Numbered from the stretch's first letter, positions 38,749 through 48,835 are shown. The stretch is DNA of 64,000 bases from Riemerella columbina (GCF_030517065.1 NZ_CP103950.1:372001-436000); one strand, 5' to 3'. Notes: a model not told the origin generated them from the letters alone. Made by a program: numbers and translations.

Positions 38749-39570
38749 ATGAAAAACAAAATTTTATTATTTCTCGTGCTATTATGCTTAGGCAGTATGA
38801 TGAATGCACAGAACATTGATGTGTTTTATAAATTAACCATGAAACCCAATGTTAATGATAAAAACTATGTAGAGAACGACCTTTTTGTTCTACAAATCAG
38901 AGAGAAACAATCGGCGTTTTATAGCCAAAATTATATGAAAATGATGTCTGACCCCGCCAGCTTGGCAAAAGCGAAAATAGACATCAATAAAATTTCATCT
39001 AATTACATCATCGCAAAAGAAGAGGGCAAACTTTACCATTTTCTTAGGATAGAAGAAGATATGGTGAAGTATGAAGACCTCAATAAACCTGTATGGAAAC
39101 TGAAAAAAGAATATAAAACCATAGATTCTATGAACTGCCAACAAGCTACCACTTCTTTCGGTGGTCGGGATTATGTGGCGTGGTTTTCTAAAGATATTCC
39201 TCTGCCCGAGGGGCCTTATAAGTTTAAAAATTTGCCAGGTTTGGTCGTAGAGCTGTATTCTACAGATGGCGATTATCATTTTGTTCTTGAAGGTTTGCAA
39301 GAGTCAAAAGAGGGCTTGATGTTGCCAAAAGCGACTTTGCTAAAAGATAGAGCGCAATATTTAAAAGAAGTGAAAAAATTTGCGGACAATCCGAGTTATA
39401 AAATGCAAATGGCAGATGGCGTTAATAGCGACCAGTTTAAATATAAAACCTATAAAGAAGGTCGTGAAGTATCTGATAATCAAAAATATAAAATGATCAA
39501 TCAATTTGTTTGGGATTTTATGAAAGTTCACAATAATCCTATCGAAAAAGATGATATTTGGATTAGATAA
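38749..39570 (+). CDS. GLPGLI family protein
   Basis: 273 residues with a signal peptide (MKNKILLFLVLLCLGSMMNAQ). The family motif appears as GPYKFKNLPGLVVEL near residue 165, preceded by ATTSFGGRDYVAWFSKDIPLPEG. GLPGLI proteins (TIGR01200) are exported proteins of unknown role common in flavobacteria, often multi-copy. It ends before a terminator at 39610. Co-transcription with the cysteine-rich gene is possible. Confidence 0.92.
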   Translation: MKNKILLFLVLLCLGSMMNAQNIDVFYKLTMKPNVNDKNYVENDLFVLQIREKQSAFYSQNYMKMMSDPASLAKAKIDINKISSNYIIAKEEGKLYHFLRIEEDMVKYEDLNKPVWKLKKEYKTIDSMNCQQATTSFGGRDYVAWFSKDIPLPEGPYKFKNLPGLVVELYSTDGDYHFVLEGLQESKEGLMLPKATLLKDRAQYLKEVKKFADNPSYKMQMADGVNSDQFKYKTYKEGREVSDNQKYKMINQFVWDFMKVHNNPIEKDDIWIR

Positions 39571-39609
39571 GACCACTATTATGTCTTTGGATTGATTTTT
39601 AAAATTGGG

Positions 39610-39640
39610 CAATCCTCTTTCGGGAGGATTGTTATTTTTT
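39610..39640 (+). terminator. terminator of the GLPGLI gene
   Basis: CAATCCTC/GAGGATTG stem with a 6-base loop and a T-rich tail; it separates the accessory region from the ribosomal promoter. Confidence 0.88.
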
Positions 39641-39651
39641 TTAACTTATTG

Positions 39652-39682
39652 TTTGTCAGTTCAAAAAAAGTTTTTATATTTG
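39652..39682 (+). promoter_or_regulatory. ribosomal protein operon promoter
   Basis: TTTG at 39652-39655, 19 bases, TATATTTG at 39675-39682: a perfect match to the Bacteroidota consensus. Expected start near 39689, about 100 bases before rplC. Confidence 0.88.
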
Positions 39683-39704
39683 CACTCTCAATTTAAGGGT
39701 GAAG

Positions 39705-39731
39705 TGTGCCTATAGATGAGCTATCGGCGCA
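39705..39731 (+). promoter_or_regulatory. leader hairpin before rplC
   Basis: TGTGCC-T-ATAG / CTAT-C-GGCGCA pairs with a single T/C mismatch and a 5-base loop, about 16 bases into the leader. No T tract follows, so it is not a terminator. Position suits autogenous control by a ribosomal protein, which is inference. Confidence 0.45.
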
Positions 39732-39787
39732 GTGATATTTTTTAAATTGTTGAAAATAAGTAAAATAATTATATTTAATTTTTAATA

Positions 39788-40414
39788 ATGTCAGGTATTA
39801 TTGGAAAAAAAATCGGGATGACCTCGTTATTTGATGAGTCTGGGAAGAATATTCCTTGTACGGTAATCCAAGCGGGTCCATGTTCGGTTTTACAGGTCAG
39901 AACCGTAGAAAACGACGGCTACAAGTCCGTGCAGTTAGGTTTCGATGACAAGAGTGAGAAGAATGTCGGAAAGGCATTGGCTGGTCATTTTAAAAAGGCT
40001 GGTTCTACTCCTAAAGCGAAGTTAGCGGAATTTTATCACGCTTTCGTAGACACGCTTAAAATAGGAGATGAGGTAAAGGTAAACCTTTTCAAAGAAGGGG
40101 AGTATGTAGATGTTACAGGAACTTCTAAAGGTAAAGGTTTCCAAGGGGTTGTTAAAAGACATGGGTTTGGTGGTGTAATGCAGGCTACCCACGGACAGCA
40201 CAACAGATTGAGAGCTCCAGGTTCTATTGGTGCTGGTTCTGACCCATCGAGAGTATTCAAAGGCTTAAGAATGGCTGGGAGAATGGGAGGTAAGCAGGTA
40301 ACTGTACAAAACCTTCAGGTGTTAAAAGTAGATGAAGAACAAAATCTTTTAGTTGTAAAAGGGGCTGTTCCGGGAGCTAAAAATTCTTACGTAATTATTA
40401 GAAAATGGAATTAG
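39788..40414 (+). CDS. rplC: 50S ribosomal protein L3
   Basis: 208 residues. [23 protein letters not shown] at the N-terminus and the conserved [25 protein letters not shown]-type loop (seen at 40189-40262) identify L3, an early 50S assembly protein. First gene of the cluster; rpsJ, usually just upstream, is absent. It overlaps rplD by 10 bases. Confidence 0.98.
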   Translation: MSGIIGKKIGMTSLFDESGKNIPCTVIQAGPCSVLQVRTVENDGYKSVQLGFDDKSEKNVGKALAGHFKKAGSTPKAKLAEFYHAFVDTLKIGDEVKVNLFKEGEYVDVTGTSKGKGFQGVVKRHGFGGVMQATHGQHNRLRAPGSIGAGSDPSRVFKGLRMAGRMGGKQVTVQNLQVLKVDEEQNLLVVKGAVPGAKNSYVIIRKWN

Positions 40415-41034
40415 TAGTATTAAATACATCAGGAAAGGAGACGGGAAGAAAAATCACTTTAGATGATGCAATCTTCGGAATAGAGCCTAACCAACACGCA
40501 GTTTACTTAGAGATTAAACAATACCTTGCTGCACAAAGACAAGGAACGCATAAAGCTAAAGAAAGAAGCGAAATCACGGCTTCTACTAAAAAGCTTAAAA
40601 AGCAAAAAGGTTCTGGTTCTGCAAGATACGGTGATATTAAATCTCCTGTGTTTAAAGGTGGAGGTAGAGTATTTGGACCAAAACCAAGAGATTATAGGTT
40701 TAAGCTTAACAAAGCGCTTAAGAGATTGGCTAAAAAATCTGTGCTTTCTCAAAAAGTAAAAGATAATAACGTGAAGGTGTTAGAAGATTTTTCATTTGAA
40801 GCGCCAAAAACTAAAGAATTTATCAATGTAGTAAATGCTTTAGGCTTAACAGGTAAAAAATCGTTATTTATCTTAGCAGATGCCAATAAGAATGTATATC
40901 TTTCTTCAAGAAACTTACCAAAGTCACAGGTGAAAACTTTTAACGAGATTTCTTCTTATGACTTAGTGAACGCTGGAGAAATTGTATTCTTAGAAGGTGC
41001 AGTAGAAAAGTTTCAAGAAAATTTAAGAAAATAA
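40405..41034 (+). CDS. rplD: 50S ribosomal protein L4
   Basis: 209 residues. The extended loop ([37 protein letters not shown]) that lines the exit tunnel is intact. In enterobacteria L4 represses its own operon, so it is the candidate ligand for the leader hairpin at 39705. It starts inside the end of rplC, suggesting coupled translation. Confidence 0.98.
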   Translation: MELVVLNTSGKETGRKITLDDAIFGIEPNQHAVYLEIKQYLAAQRQGTHKAKERSEITASTKKLKKQKGSGSARYGDIKSPVFKGGGRVFGPKPRDYRFKLNKALKRLAKKSVLSQKVKDNNVKVLEDFSFEAPKTKEFINVVNALGLTGKKSLFILADANKNVYLSSRNLPKSQVKTFNEISSYDLVNAGEIVFLEGAVEKFQENLRK

Positions 41035-41037
41035 ATC

Positions 41038-41328
41038 ATGTCAGTAATCATAAAACCAATTATTTCAGAAAAAGCATCTAATCTATCTGATTTGAGAGGT
41101 GTTTACAGCTTCTTAGTAGATACTAAAGCGAACAAAATACAAATCAAACAAGCGGTAGAAGAGGCTTATGGTGTAAAGGTAGCAGATGTAAGAACCATGA
41201 TTTATGCGCCTAAAGTTTCTGCGAAATACACTAAAAAAGGACTTCAAATAGGGAAGACCAATAAATTAAAGAAAGCAATGGTTCAGCTGGTAGAAGGTGA
41301 ATTCATTGATATTTTTGCAACTAATTAA
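41038..41328 (+). CDS. rplW: 50S ribosomal protein L23
   Basis: 96 residues. KPIISEKASNL and the VEEAYGVKVADVRTM block are standard L23, which sits by the exit tunnel and docks trigger factor and SRP. Three bases after rplD. Confidence 0.97.
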   Translation: MSVIIKPIISEKASNLSDLRGVYSFLVDTKANKIQIKQAVEEAYGVKVADVRTMIYAPKVSAKYTKKGLQIGKTNKLKKAMVQLVEGEFIDIFATN

Positions 41329-41344
41329 ATAATAAATAATAGTA

Positions 41345-42166
41345 ATGTCTGTTAGAAAATTAAAACCTATCACCCCAGGACAGAGATTCAGAATTGTAAA
41401 CAATTTTGAAGAGATTACTACCAACAAACCTGAAAAAAGCCTTACAGTAGGGCTTTCTAAGAAAGGCGGTCGTAACAATACGGGTAAGATGACCATGCGT
41501 TACACTGGAGGTGGACACAAAAGAAAATACAGAATTATTGACTTCAAAAGAAACAAATTTGATGTTAATGCAACTGTAAAAACTGTGGAATACGATCCGA
41601 ATAGAACTGCGTTTATCGCTCTATTAGAGTATGCCGATGGAGAGAAAAGATATATGATCGCTCCAAACGGGATTAAAGTAGGTCAAACGGTAGTTTCTGG
41701 TGAGTCTGCAACTCCAGATGTGGGGAACGCAATGAAACTGAAAAACATCCCTTTGGGTACTGTGATTTCTTGTATAGAACTTAAGCCTGGACAAGGCGCT
41801 ATCCTTGCAAGAAGTGCAGGTTCTTCAGCACAATTGACTTCCAGAGATGGTAAATTTGCAATCGTAAAATTACCTTCAGGAGAGTCAAGAATGATTTTAG
41901 TAGAATGTATGGCAATGATAGGCTCTGTGTCTAACTCTGACCACCAATTGACCGTATCTGGTAAAGCAGGTAGAAGCAGATGGCTCGGCAGAAGACCAAG
42001 AACAAGAGCGGTAGCCATGAACCCGGTAGATCACCCAATGGGTGGTGGTGAAGGTAGATCATCAGGAGGACATCCAAGATCTAGAAACGGTAAACCAGCT
42101 AAAGGTTATAAGACGAGAAAGAAAAACAAAGTGTCTAACCGTTACATCGTATCCAAAAGAAAATAA
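41345..42166 (+). CDS. rplB: 50S ribosomal protein L2
   Basis: 273 residues, full length. [21 protein letters not shown] near the start and the peptidyl-transferase-centre loop [14 protein letters not shown] near residue 222 with its conserved histidine are present. Needed for subunit joining. Confidence 0.98.
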   Translation: MSVRKLKPITPGQRFRIVNNFEEITTNKPEKSLTVGLSKKGGRNNTGKMTMRYTGGGHKRKYRIIDFKRNKFDVNATVKTVEYDPNRTAFIALLEYADGEKRYMIAPNGIKVGQTVVSGESATPDVGNAMKLKNIPLGTVISCIELKPGQGAILARSAGSSAQLTSRDGKFAIVKLPSGESRMILVECMAMIGSVSNSDHQLTVSGKAGRSRWLGRRPRTRAVAMNPVDHPMGGGEGRSSGGHPRSRNGKPAKGYKTRKKNKVSNRYIVSKRK

Positions 42167-42168
42167 TT

Positions 42169-42447
42169 ATGGCAAGATCACTTAAAAAAGGACCTTTTAT
42201 TCACTATTCATTAGAGAAAAAAGTTCAAGCGAATATAGAATCCGGAAAGAAAACGGTAATTAAAACTTGGTCTAGAGCATCTATGATTTCTCCAGACATG
42301 GTAGGTCAAACTATAGCTGTACACAACGGGAAATCTTTTATCCCTGTTTATGTAACAGAAAATATGGTAGGACATAAATTAGGTGAATTTTCTCCAACAA
42401 GATCTTTCAGAGGTCATAGTGGTAATAAAAATAAAGGTAGCAGATAA
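42169..42447 (+). CDS. rpsS: 30S ribosomal protein S19
   Basis: 92 residues: [32 protein letters not shown] and the [19 protein letters not shown]-terminus. Head protein of the 30S subunit. Two bases after rplB. Confidence 0.98.
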   Translation: MARSLKKGPFIHYSLEKKVQANIESGKKTVIKTWSRASMISPDMVGQTIAVHNGKSFIPVYVTENMVGHKLGEFSPTRSFRGHSGNKNKGSR

Positions 42448-42452
42448 TCATT

Positions 42453-42857
42453 ATGGGAAAAAGAAAACAAGATAGTGCATTAGCACGCAAAGTAGCCAAT
42501 CAAGATGTGGTAAAAGCCCGTCTTAATGATTGCCCTTCTTCTCCAAGAAAAATGAGACTCGTTGCTGATATCATTAGAGGAGAAAATGTAGATAAAGCGT
42601 TATATATCCTTAAATACTCTAAAAAAGAAGCTTCTAATAAGTTAGAAAAACTCCTTCTTTCTGCCATTGCCAACTGGCAAAACAAAAACGAAGGTGCAGA
42701 TATTGAAGAAGCCAATCTTTTCGTAAAGGAAATATATGTAGACAGTGCAAGACAGTTAAAAAGACTGCGCCCTGCACCACAAGGTAGAGGTTACAGAATT
42801 AGAAAAAGATCTAACCATGTAACATTAGTATTAGGTTCAAAAACAGATAATCAATAA
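42453..42857 (+). CDS. rplV: 50S ribosomal protein L22
   Basis: 134 residues. The hairpin tip that reaches the exit tunnel ([20 protein letters not shown]) is intact, as is [15 protein letters not shown]. Five bases after rpsS. Confidence 0.97.
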   Translation: MGKRKQDSALARKVANQDVVKARLNDCPSSPRKMRLVADIIRGENVDKALYILKYSKKEASNKLEKLLLSAIANWQNKNEGADIEEANLFVKEIYVDSARQLKRLRPAPQGRGYRIRKRSNHVTLVLGSKTDNQ

Positions 42858-42864
42858 TCAAGAT

Positions 42865-43557
42865 ATGGGACAGAAAACAAATCCAATTGGTAATAGATTA
42901 GGTATCATCAGAGGATGGGATTCTAACTGGTTTGGTGGTAACGATTATGGCGACAGAATCGCAGAAGACTACAAAATCAGAAGATATCTTGAAGCAAGAT
43001 TATCTAAAGGTGGCGTATCCAGAATCTATATAGAAAGAACGCTTAAACTCGTTACAGTAACCATTACCACAGCAAGACCAGGTCTTATCATTGGTAAAGG
43101 TGGACAAGAGGTAGATAAACTAAAAGAAGAGCTTAAAAAACTAACAGGTAAAGATATTCAAATCAACATCTTTGAAATCAAAAGACCAGAGTTAGATGCC
43201 GTTTTAGTAGCAGATAGCGTAGCCAAGCAAATAGAAAACAGAATCTCTTACAGAAGAGCTGTTAAAATGGCGATCGCTAGTGCTATGAGAATGGGAGCAG
43301 AAGGGATTAAAATCCAAATCTCAGGAAGATTAAACGGTGCCGAAATGGCAAGAAGTGAATCTTTCAAAGAAGGAAGAATTCCATTATCTACTTTCAGAGC
43401 AGACATAGATTACCACATTGCAGAAGCACATACTACCTATGGTAGATTGGGGGTAAAAGTGTGGATCATGAAAGGTGAAGTGTACGGCAAGAGAGAGCTT
43501 TCTCCTTTAGTAGGCACACAGAAAAAACCTTCTGGAAGAAAAAGAGATAGAAAATAA
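42865..43557 (+). CDS. rpsC: 30S ribosomal protein S3
   Basis: 230 residues. N-terminal [20 protein letters not shown] domain motif [17 protein letters not shown] near residue 75 and the C-terminal [18 protein letters not shown]. Helps form the mRNA entry channel. It is followed by a 111-base spacer holding inverted heptamer repeats. Confidence 0.97.
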   Translation: MGQKTNPIGNRLGIIRGWDSNWFGGNDYGDRIAEDYKIRRYLEARLSKGGVSRIYIERTLKLVTVTITTARPGLIIGKGGQEVDKLKEELKKLTGKDIQINIFEIKRPELDAVLVADSVAKQIENRISYRRAVKMAIASAMRMGAEGIKIQISGRLNGAEMARSESFKEGRIPLSTFRADIDYHIAEAHTTYGRLGVKVWIMKGEVYGKRELSPLVGTQKKPSGRKRDRK

Positions 43558-43562
43558 TTTAA

Positions 43563-43658
43563 TTAGGAGTTAGAAGATAGAAATTAGAAATTAGATCTTC
43601 CGTTACAAGAGCTGAATTTAATTTTTTTCAATCTAACATCTAACATCTAACATCTAAT
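43563..43658. repeat. inverted heptamer repeats in the rpsC-rplP spacer
   Basis: Left arm 43563-43597: five near-heptamers of the type TTAGAAR. Right arm 43631-43658: ATCTAAC three times, then ATCTAAT. The arms are complementary in kind (GTTAGAT against TTAGAAA), so the RNA could fold on itself. Such heptamer spacers are familiar in flavobacterial genomes; function unknown. Confidence 0.75.
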
Positions 43659-43668
43659 ACTTAAAATT

Positions 43669-44094
43669 ATGTTACAACCAAGAAGAACCAAATTCCGTAA
43701 GGTTCAGAAAATGAAAATGAAAGGCAATGCCAACAGAGGTCATAGGCTTGCTTACGGAACATTCGGTATCAAAGCAACGGAAGGGGCGTGGATTACTGCA
43801 AGACAGATAGAAGCCGCCCGTATCGCTGCAACCAGATATATGAAAAGAGAAGGACAACTATGGATTAAAATATTCCCAGATAAACCTGTAACCAAAAAAC
43901 CAGCCGAAGTAAGGATGGGTAAAGGTAAAGGTGCTGTAGAATATTGGGTAGCCGTAGTAAAACCTGGAAAAATCATGTTTGAAATAGGTGGTGTTCCTTA
44001 TGATGTAGCTAAAGAAGCACTTAGATTAGCCGCACAGAAACTACCTGTAGTTACTAAGTTCATCGTAGCTAATGATTTTGTTAAACCTCAATAA
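43669..44094 (+). CDS. rplP: 50S ribosomal protein L16
   Basis: 141 residues. [38 protein letters not shown] and the [19 protein letters not shown] loop are standard. Binds near the A-site tRNA and is needed late in 50S assembly. Confidence 0.98.
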   Translation: MLQPRRTKFRKVQKMKMKGNANRGHRLAYGTFGIKATEGAWITARQIEAARIAATRYMKREGQLWIKIFPDKPVTKKPAEVRMGKGKGAVEYWVAVVKPGKIMFEIGGVPYDVAKEALRLAAQKLPVVTKFIVANDFVKPQ

Positions 44095-44106
44095 TCTGAT
44101 TAAAGT

Positions 44107-44292
44107 ATGAAAAAAGCTGAAATTAAAAATCTAAGCGTAGAGGATTTAAAATCTCAATTGGTAGAAGCTAAAGCCACTTACAATAAACTGAAATTGGCAC
44201 ACAAAATTAGCCCTATTGAAAATCCTATCCAAATCAGAGATTTGAGAAGAAACATCGCAAGACTTGAAACTGAACTAACTAACAAACAATAA
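44107..44292 (+). CDS. rpmC: 50S ribosomal protein L29
   Basis: 61 residues, two-helix L29: EIKNLSVEDLKSQL then NPIQIRDLRRNIARLETEL. It lies by the exit tunnel next to L23. Confidence 0.95.
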   Translation: MKKAEIKNLSVEDLKSQLVEAKATYNKLKLAHKISPIENPIQIRDLRRNIARLETELTNKQ

Positions 44293-44307
44293 GAATTTCA
44301 TTTTATT

Positions 44308-44562
44308 ATGGAAAGAAATTTAAGAAAAGAAAGAATCGGCGTAGTTTCGAGCAATAAAATGGAAAAAACCATTGTTGTTAGTGAGACTATGAGAATGAAA
44401 CATCCGATGTACGGTAAGTTCGTTTTAAAAACGAAAAAATATACCGCACATGATGAAAACAACGAGTGCAACGAGGGGGACACTGTTCTTATCCAAGAAA
44501 CCAGACCTCTAAGCAAAAACAAAAGATGGAGATTAGTAAGAATCATAGAAAGAGCTAAGTAA
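44308..44562 (+). CDS. rpsQ: 30S ribosomal protein S17
   Basis: 84 residues: [19 protein letters not shown] and [20 protein letters not shown]. Primary 16S rRNA binder. Its last base is the first of rplN (TAATG), so the two are coupled. Confidence 0.97.
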   Translation: MERNLRKERIGVVSSNKMEKTIVVSETMRMKHPMYGKFVLKTKKYTAHDENNECNEGDTVLIQETRPLSKNKRWRLVRIIERAK

Positions 44563-44930
44563 TGTTACAAACAGAATCAAGATTAAAAGTAGCTGATAAT
44601 ACTGGTGCTAAAGAAGTATTGGTAATCAGAGTTTTGGGAGGTACCAAAAGAAGATATGCATCTGTGGGTGATAAAATTGTAGTGACCATCAAAGATTCTA
44701 CTCCTACAGGAAATGCTAAAAAAGGACAAGTCTCTAAAGCTGTAGTGGTGAGAACCAAAAAGGCGGTAAGAAGAAAAGATGGTTCTTACATCTCTTTTGA
44801 CGATAACGCTTGCGTTCTCCTTAACGCCGCTGGTGAGATGAGAGGAACGCGTGTTTTCGGACCCGTAGCGCGTGAGTTAAGAGATAAGGAATATATGAAG
44901 ATTATTTCATTAGCCCCTGAAGTACTTTAA
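44562..44930 (+). CDS. rplN: 50S ribosomal protein L14
   Basis: 122 residues: [36 protein letters not shown] and the C-terminal [24 protein letters not shown]. Forms intersubunit bridges. Confidence 0.98.
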   Translation: MLQTESRLKVADNTGAKEVLVIRVLGGTKRRYASVGDKIVVTIKDSTPTGNAKKGQVSKAVVVRTKKAVRRKDGSYISFDDNACVLLNAAGEMRGTRVFGPVARELRDKEYMKIISLAPEVL

Positions 44931-44950
44931 TTTTTAAAAATTTTAAAACA

Positions 44951-45271
44951 ATGACTAAAGTTAAAATTAAAAGAGGTGATAATGTCATCGTTACCACCGG
45001 TAAAAATAAAGGTAGTAAAGGCGAAGTACTTGAAGTAATCAAAAAAGAAGGCAAAGACCCAAGAGTGATCGTAGCAGGCGTGAATATCGTAAAAAAGCAC
45101 ACCAAACCCTCTGCGGCTAACCCTCAAGGTGGTATTGTAGAAAAAGAAGCTTCTATCCATATCTCCAATGTAGCTTTAACCGATGAAAATGGAAAAGCCA
45201 CTAAGGTAGGTTACAAAATAGAAGGAGATAAAAAAGTAAGAGTAGCTAAAACTACTGGTAAAACTATATAA
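44951..45271 (+). CDS. rplX: 50S ribosomal protein L24
   Basis: 106 residues with the KOW motif (KRGDNVIVTTGKNKGSKGEV) at the start and NPQGGIVEKEASIHISNV. Initiates 50S assembly with L3. Confidence 0.97.
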   Translation: MTKVKIKRGDNVIVTTGKNKGSKGEVLEVIKKEGKDPRVIVAGVNIVKKHTKPSAANPQGGIVEKEASIHISNVALTDENGKATKVGYKIEGDKKVRVAKTTGKTI

Positions 45272-45280
45272 TATAGAACA

Positions 45281-45832
45281 ATGGAATATATAGCAAGACC
45301 TAAGAAATTATATAAAGAAAAAATTGTTCCTGCAATGATGGAAGAATTTGGGTACAAGTCTATTATGCAAGTGCCTAAATTAGAAAAAATCGTTGTATCC
45401 CAAGGTTTAGGAGCTGCTACTGCGGATAAAAAAATCGTAGACTACGCAGTGGAAGAATTAACCGCTATTACTGGGCAGAAAGCTGTAGGTACCGTTTCTA
45501 AAAAAGACGAAGCTTCGTTTAAACTTAGAAAAGGAATGCCTATCGGTGCTAAAGTAACCCTAAGAGCAGACAAGATGTACGAGTTTTTAGATAGACTAAC
45601 CTCTTCTGCTTTACCAAGAATTAGAGATTTCAACGGTATCAAAGCTGATGGTTTTGATGGTAGAGGAAACTACAACCTTGGTATTACGGAGCAAATTATC
45701 TTCCCAGAGATCGTTATCGATAAAGTGAAAAAAATCCAAGGGATGGACATCACTTTCGTAACATCTGCTAAGACAGATAAAGAAGCAAAAGCATTATTAA
45801 CACACTTCGGTTTACCATTTAAAAAGAACTAA
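45281..45832 (+). CDS. rplE: 50S ribosomal protein L5
   Basis: 183 residues. [16 protein letters not shown], the [11 protein letters not shown] loop and [20 protein letters not shown] are typical. Binds 5S rRNA and contacts P-site tRNA. Confidence 0.98.
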   Translation: MEYIARPKKLYKEKIVPAMMEEFGYKSIMQVPKLEKIVVSQGLGAATADKKIVDYAVEELTAITGQKAVGTVSKKDEASFKLRKGMPIGAKVTLRADKMYEFLDRLTSSALPRIRDFNGIKADGFDGRGNYNLGITEQIIFPEIVIDKVKKIQGMDITFVTSAKTDKEAKALLTHFGLPFKKN

Positions 45833-45834
45833 GA

Positions 45835-46104
45835 ATGGCTAAAGAATCAATGAAAGCGCGTGAGCGCAAAAGAGAAGCGTTAGTAGCTAAATATGCTGCT
45901 AAAAGAAAAGCTCTAAAAGAAGCAGGAGATTATGAAGCATTACAAAAATTACCAAAAAATGCTTCTCCAGTAAGATTACATAACAGATGTAAACTCACCG
46001 GAAGACCAAGAGGGTATATGAGAACCTTCGGTATCTCCAGAGTAACTTTCAGAGAAATGGCTAACCAAGGGCTTATTCCTGGAGTGAAAAAAGCAAGTTG
46101 GTAA
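45835..46104 (+). CDS. rpsN: 30S ribosomal protein S14, zinc-free long form
   Basis: 89 residues. [23 protein letters not shown] near the C-terminus is diagnostic. It is the longer form lacking the paired C-x-x-C zinc motifs; only one Cys is present. Followed by a 135-base spacer. Confidence 0.97.
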   Translation: MAKESMKARERKREALVAKYAAKRKALKEAGDYEALQKLPKNASPVRLHNRCKLTGRPRGYMRTFGISRVTFREMANQGLIPGVKKASW

Positions 46105-46132
46105 TAATTTTTAACAAATCAAGGTAATTAAG

Positions 46133-46200
46133 TTGATTGAAGCAATCAAGATTACAAGAGGTTTTTCATAACAACACTATAATCTCGGTTCTTCAATCAA
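46133..46200. repeat. alternative inverted repeats in the rpsN-rpsH spacer
   Basis: TTGATTG (46133-46139) can pair locally with CAATCAA (46143-46149), or as TTGATTGAAG (46133-46142) with CTTCAATCAA at 46191-46200. The two pairings exclude each other. Confidence 0.6.
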
Positions 46201-46239
46201 TACTGATTATCACTAACCAATAACAATTAAAAACGAAAA

Positions 46240-46638
46240 ATGGTAACAGATCCAATTTCAGATTTCCTAACAAGAGTAAGGAACGCACAAAGCGCAGGCC
46301 ACAAAGTGGTGGAAATTCCTGCATCAAAAATCAAAAAGGAGATTACTAAAATCTTATTTGATCAAGGGTATATCCTCAACTACAAGTTTGAAGACAACGC
46401 TGTACAGGGGAATATCAAAATCGCATTAAAGTACGACAAGCAAACGGGTAAACCAGCAATCAAGTCTATCCAGAGAGCTTCCAGACCAGGTTTAAGACAG
46501 TACAAAGGTTCTGCGGAACTTCCAAGAGTGCTTAACGGTTTAGGCGTTGCCATCATCTCCACTTCTAAAGGGGTGATGACGGATAAAAAAGCGAGACAAG
46601 AGAAAGTAGGTGGAGAGGTAATCTGCTATGTATATTAA
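46240..46638 (+). CDS. rpsH: 30S ribosomal protein S8
   Basis: 132 residues: [18 protein letters not shown] and the C-terminal [20 protein letters not shown]. In E. coli S8 represses the spc operon; the rpsN-rpsH spacer just upstream is a possible site but that is inference. Confidence 0.98.
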   Translation: MVTDPISDFLTRVRNAQSAGHKVVEIPASKIKKEITKILFDQGYILNYKFEDNAVQGNIKIALKYDKQTGKPAIKSIQRASRPGLRQYKGSAELPRVLNGLGVAIISTSKGVMTDKKARQEKVGGEVICYVY

Positions 46639-46656
46639 AATTATAATCAAAGGAAA

Positions 46657-47202
46657 ATGTCAAGAATTGGTAAAGCAATTATAACAATCCCTTCTGGTGT
46701 TACTATCTCCGAAAAAGATGGTGTAGTAACCGTAAAAGGTCCTAAAGGAGAACTATCACAGGAACTTACAGGAGGTATTACTATAGAACAGAATGGTGGC
46801 GAGCTTACAGTAAACAGACCATCAGATTCTAAACAGCACAGAGCTCTACACGGTCTTTACAGAGCGCTAATTAACAATATGGTAGTGGGAACTTCAGAAG
46901 GTTTCACTAAAAAATTAGAGCTTGTGGGGGTAGGTTACAGAGCCTCAAATCAAGGACAAAGACTTGAGTTGGCTTTAGGTTTCTCTCACGGTATTGTATT
47001 AGAACTTCCGAAAGAGGTTCAAGTAGAAACTTTGACTGAAAAAGGTAAAAACCCAATCATCACCTTATCTTCTTATGATAAGCAATTATTGGGAATGGTA
47101 GCTGCTAAAATCAGATCTTTTAGAAAACCTGAGCCATATAAAGGAAAAGGTGTAAGATTTGTAGGAGAACAAATTAGAAGAAAAGCTGGTAAATCTGCTT
47201 AA
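46657..47202 (+). CDS. rplF: 50S ribosomal protein L6
   Basis: 181 residues: [34 protein letters not shown] and the C-terminal [20 protein letters not shown]. Sits near the factor-binding centre. Confidence 0.98.
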   Translation: MSRIGKAIITIPSGVTISEKDGVVTVKGPKGELSQELTGGITIEQNGGELTVNRPSDSKQHRALHGLYRALINNMVVGTSEGFTKKLELVGVGYRASNQGQRLELALGFSHGIVLELPKEVQVETLTEKGKNPIITLSSYDKQLLGMVAAKIRSFRKPEPYKGKGVRFVGEQIRRKAGKSA

Positions 47203-47213
47203 AATTTAAGAAT

Positions 47214-47567
47214 ATGGCACTAAATAAAGAACAGAAAAGATTAAGAATAAAAAGAAGAGTTAGAGGGAAAATCTCTGGAACTCAGGCAGCACCAAGATTA
47301 TCCGTTTTCAAAAGTAATAAGGAAATCTATGCTCAGCTTATTGATGATAAAGAAGGAAAAACTTTAGCACAAGCTTCTTCAAGAGAAAAAGGCGTAGAGG
47401 CTAAAGGTACAAAAGTAGAAATCTCTACCGCTGTAGGAAAAGCCATTGCTCAAAAAGCTTTAGCTGCAGGGATTGAGACAGTCGTATTTGATAGAAACGG
47501 TTTCGTGTACCACGGTAGAGTGAAAGCGCTTGCTGATGGTGCCAGAGAAGGAGGTTTGAAATTTTAA
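47214..47567 (+). CDS. rplR: 50S ribosomal protein L18
   Basis: 117 residues: [22 protein letters not shown] and [22 protein letters not shown]. Binds 5S rRNA. Confidence 0.97.
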   Translation: MALNKEQKRLRIKRRVRGKISGTQAAPRLSVFKSNKEIYAQLIDDKEGKTLAQASSREKGVEAKGTKVEISTAVGKAIAQKALAAGIETVVFDRNGFVYHGRVKALADGAREGGLKF

Positions 47568-47580
47568 AAATTAAAAAATT

Positions 47581-48102
47581 ATGTTAGGATTAGATAATAT
47601 AGAAAGAGTAAAACCAGGAGGTCTCGAGTTAGTAGACCGTTTAGTAGCGGTAAATAGAGTAACCAAAGTAACCAAAGGTGGTAGAGCATTCGGGTTTTCT
47701 GCTATTGTTGTAGTAGGGAATGAAGATGGTATTATCGGTTTCGGTCTTGGTAAGTCTAAAGAAGTGGCGTCTGCGATTTCTAAAGCCGTAGAAGATGCGA
47801 AGAAAAACTTAGTGAAAGTACCGGTAATCAACCACACTATTCCACACGAAACGACAGCCAGATATGGAGGGGCAAACATCTTTTTAAGACCAGCTTCTCA
47901 CGGTACAGGGCTTATCGCGGGTGGTGCGGTAAGAGCGGTATTAGAGTCTGCAGGTGTGCATGATATTCTTTCAAAATCTAAAGGTTCTTCTAACCCTCAT
48001 AATGTGGTGAAGGCTACTTTTAAAGCATTATTAGACATCAGAAGACCAGAGGAAATTGCAAGAATGAGAGGTGTAACATTAAACAAAGTATTTAACGGTT
48101 AA
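47581..48102 (+). CDS. rpsE: 30S ribosomal protein S5
   Basis: 173 residues: [41 protein letters not shown] and [20 protein letters not shown]. Involved in decoding accuracy and mRNA unwinding. Confidence 0.98.
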   Translation: MLGLDNIERVKPGGLELVDRLVAVNRVTKVTKGGRAFGFSAIVVVGNEDGIIGFGLGKSKEVASAISKAVEDAKKNLVKVPVINHTIPHETTARYGGANIFLRPASHGTGLIAGGAVRAVLESAGVHDILSKSKGSSNPHNVVKATFKALLDIRRPEEIARMRGVTLNKVFNG

Positions 48103-48113
48103 TTTTTGAAAAA

Positions 48114-48290
48114 ATGGCAACAATTAAAATAAAACAAGTTAAAAGTGCTATTGGTAGAACTAAAACTCAAAAGAGAACCCTTGAAGCTTTAGGTTTTAAA
48201 AAATTACACCAAGTAGTAGAGCACGAGGCTACTCCAGCCATCTTAGGTATGGTAGCGGCAGTAAGTCACTTAGTAGAAGTTCAAAAATAA
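48114..48290 (+). CDS. rpmD: 50S ribosomal protein L30
   Basis: 58 residues, ATG at 48114, TAA at 48288-48290. Begins MATIKIKQVKSAIGRTKTQK and ends AVSHLVEVQK, the short bacterial L30. It fills the space between rpsE (11-base gap) and the 87-base spacer before rplO. Confidence 0.95.
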   Translation: MATIKIKQVKSAIGRTKTQKRTLEALGFKKLHQVVEHEATPAILGMVAAVSHLVEVQK

Positions 48291-48309
48291 GAAATCATAA
48301 TGCGGGAAA

Positions 48310-48368
48310 TGAGGTTTTAGGCTCCCCGTCTGAAATCTCAGTTCTCCCATTGATAATCTCAAATCTCA
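48310..48368. repeat. repeated AATCTCA motif with complementary partner in the rpmD-rplO spacer
   Basis: TGAGGTTT at 48310-48317 can pair (one G-U) with AAATCTCA at 48333-48340 or 48361-48368; a further AATCTCA is at 48355-48361. Alternative hairpins are possible. Confidence 0.5.
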
Positions 48369-48377
48369 ATAACAAAA

Positions 48378-48827
48378 ATGAATTTAAATAATATTAAACC
48401 AGCCAGCGGTTCTACACATAATTCTAAAAGAATTGGTAGAGGACAAGGCAGCGGAAAAGGTGGTACTTCCACAAAAGGGCACAAAGGACAAAAATCTCGT
48501 TCTGGATACTCTATGAAAATAGGTTTTGAAGGAGGTCAGATGCCTTTACAAAGAAGACTCCCTAAATTCGGATTTAATAATATCAACAGAAAAGAGTACA
48601 GAGCCATCAATTTAGATGTGCTTCAGAACCTTATCGATACGAAAGGAATCTCTGGAGATATTACCAAAGAGGTATTGGTAGAAAATGGCTTAGCTTCTAA
48701 AAATGATTTAATCAAGATTATGGGAAGAGGTGAGCTTAAATCTGCAGTATCTGTATCTGCACATAAGTTTACTAAATCTGCAGAAGAACTAATTAACAAA
48801 GTAGGCGGTAAAGCTGTTACTCTTTAA
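48378..48827 (+). CDS. rplO: 50S ribosomal protein L15
   Basis: 149 residues: GSTHNSKRIGRGQGSGKGGTS and KSRSGYSMKIGFEGGQMPLQR near the start. Late 50S assembly protein. secY starts 8 bases later. Confidence 0.98.
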   Translation: MNLNNIKPASGSTHNSKRIGRGQGSGKGGTSTKGHKGQKSRSGYSMKIGFEGGQMPLQRRLPKFGFNNINRKEYRAINLDVLQNLIDTKGISGDITKEVLVENGLASKNDLIKIMGRGELKSAVSVSAHKFTKSAEELINKVGGKAVTL

Positions 48828-48835
48828 TACACACA

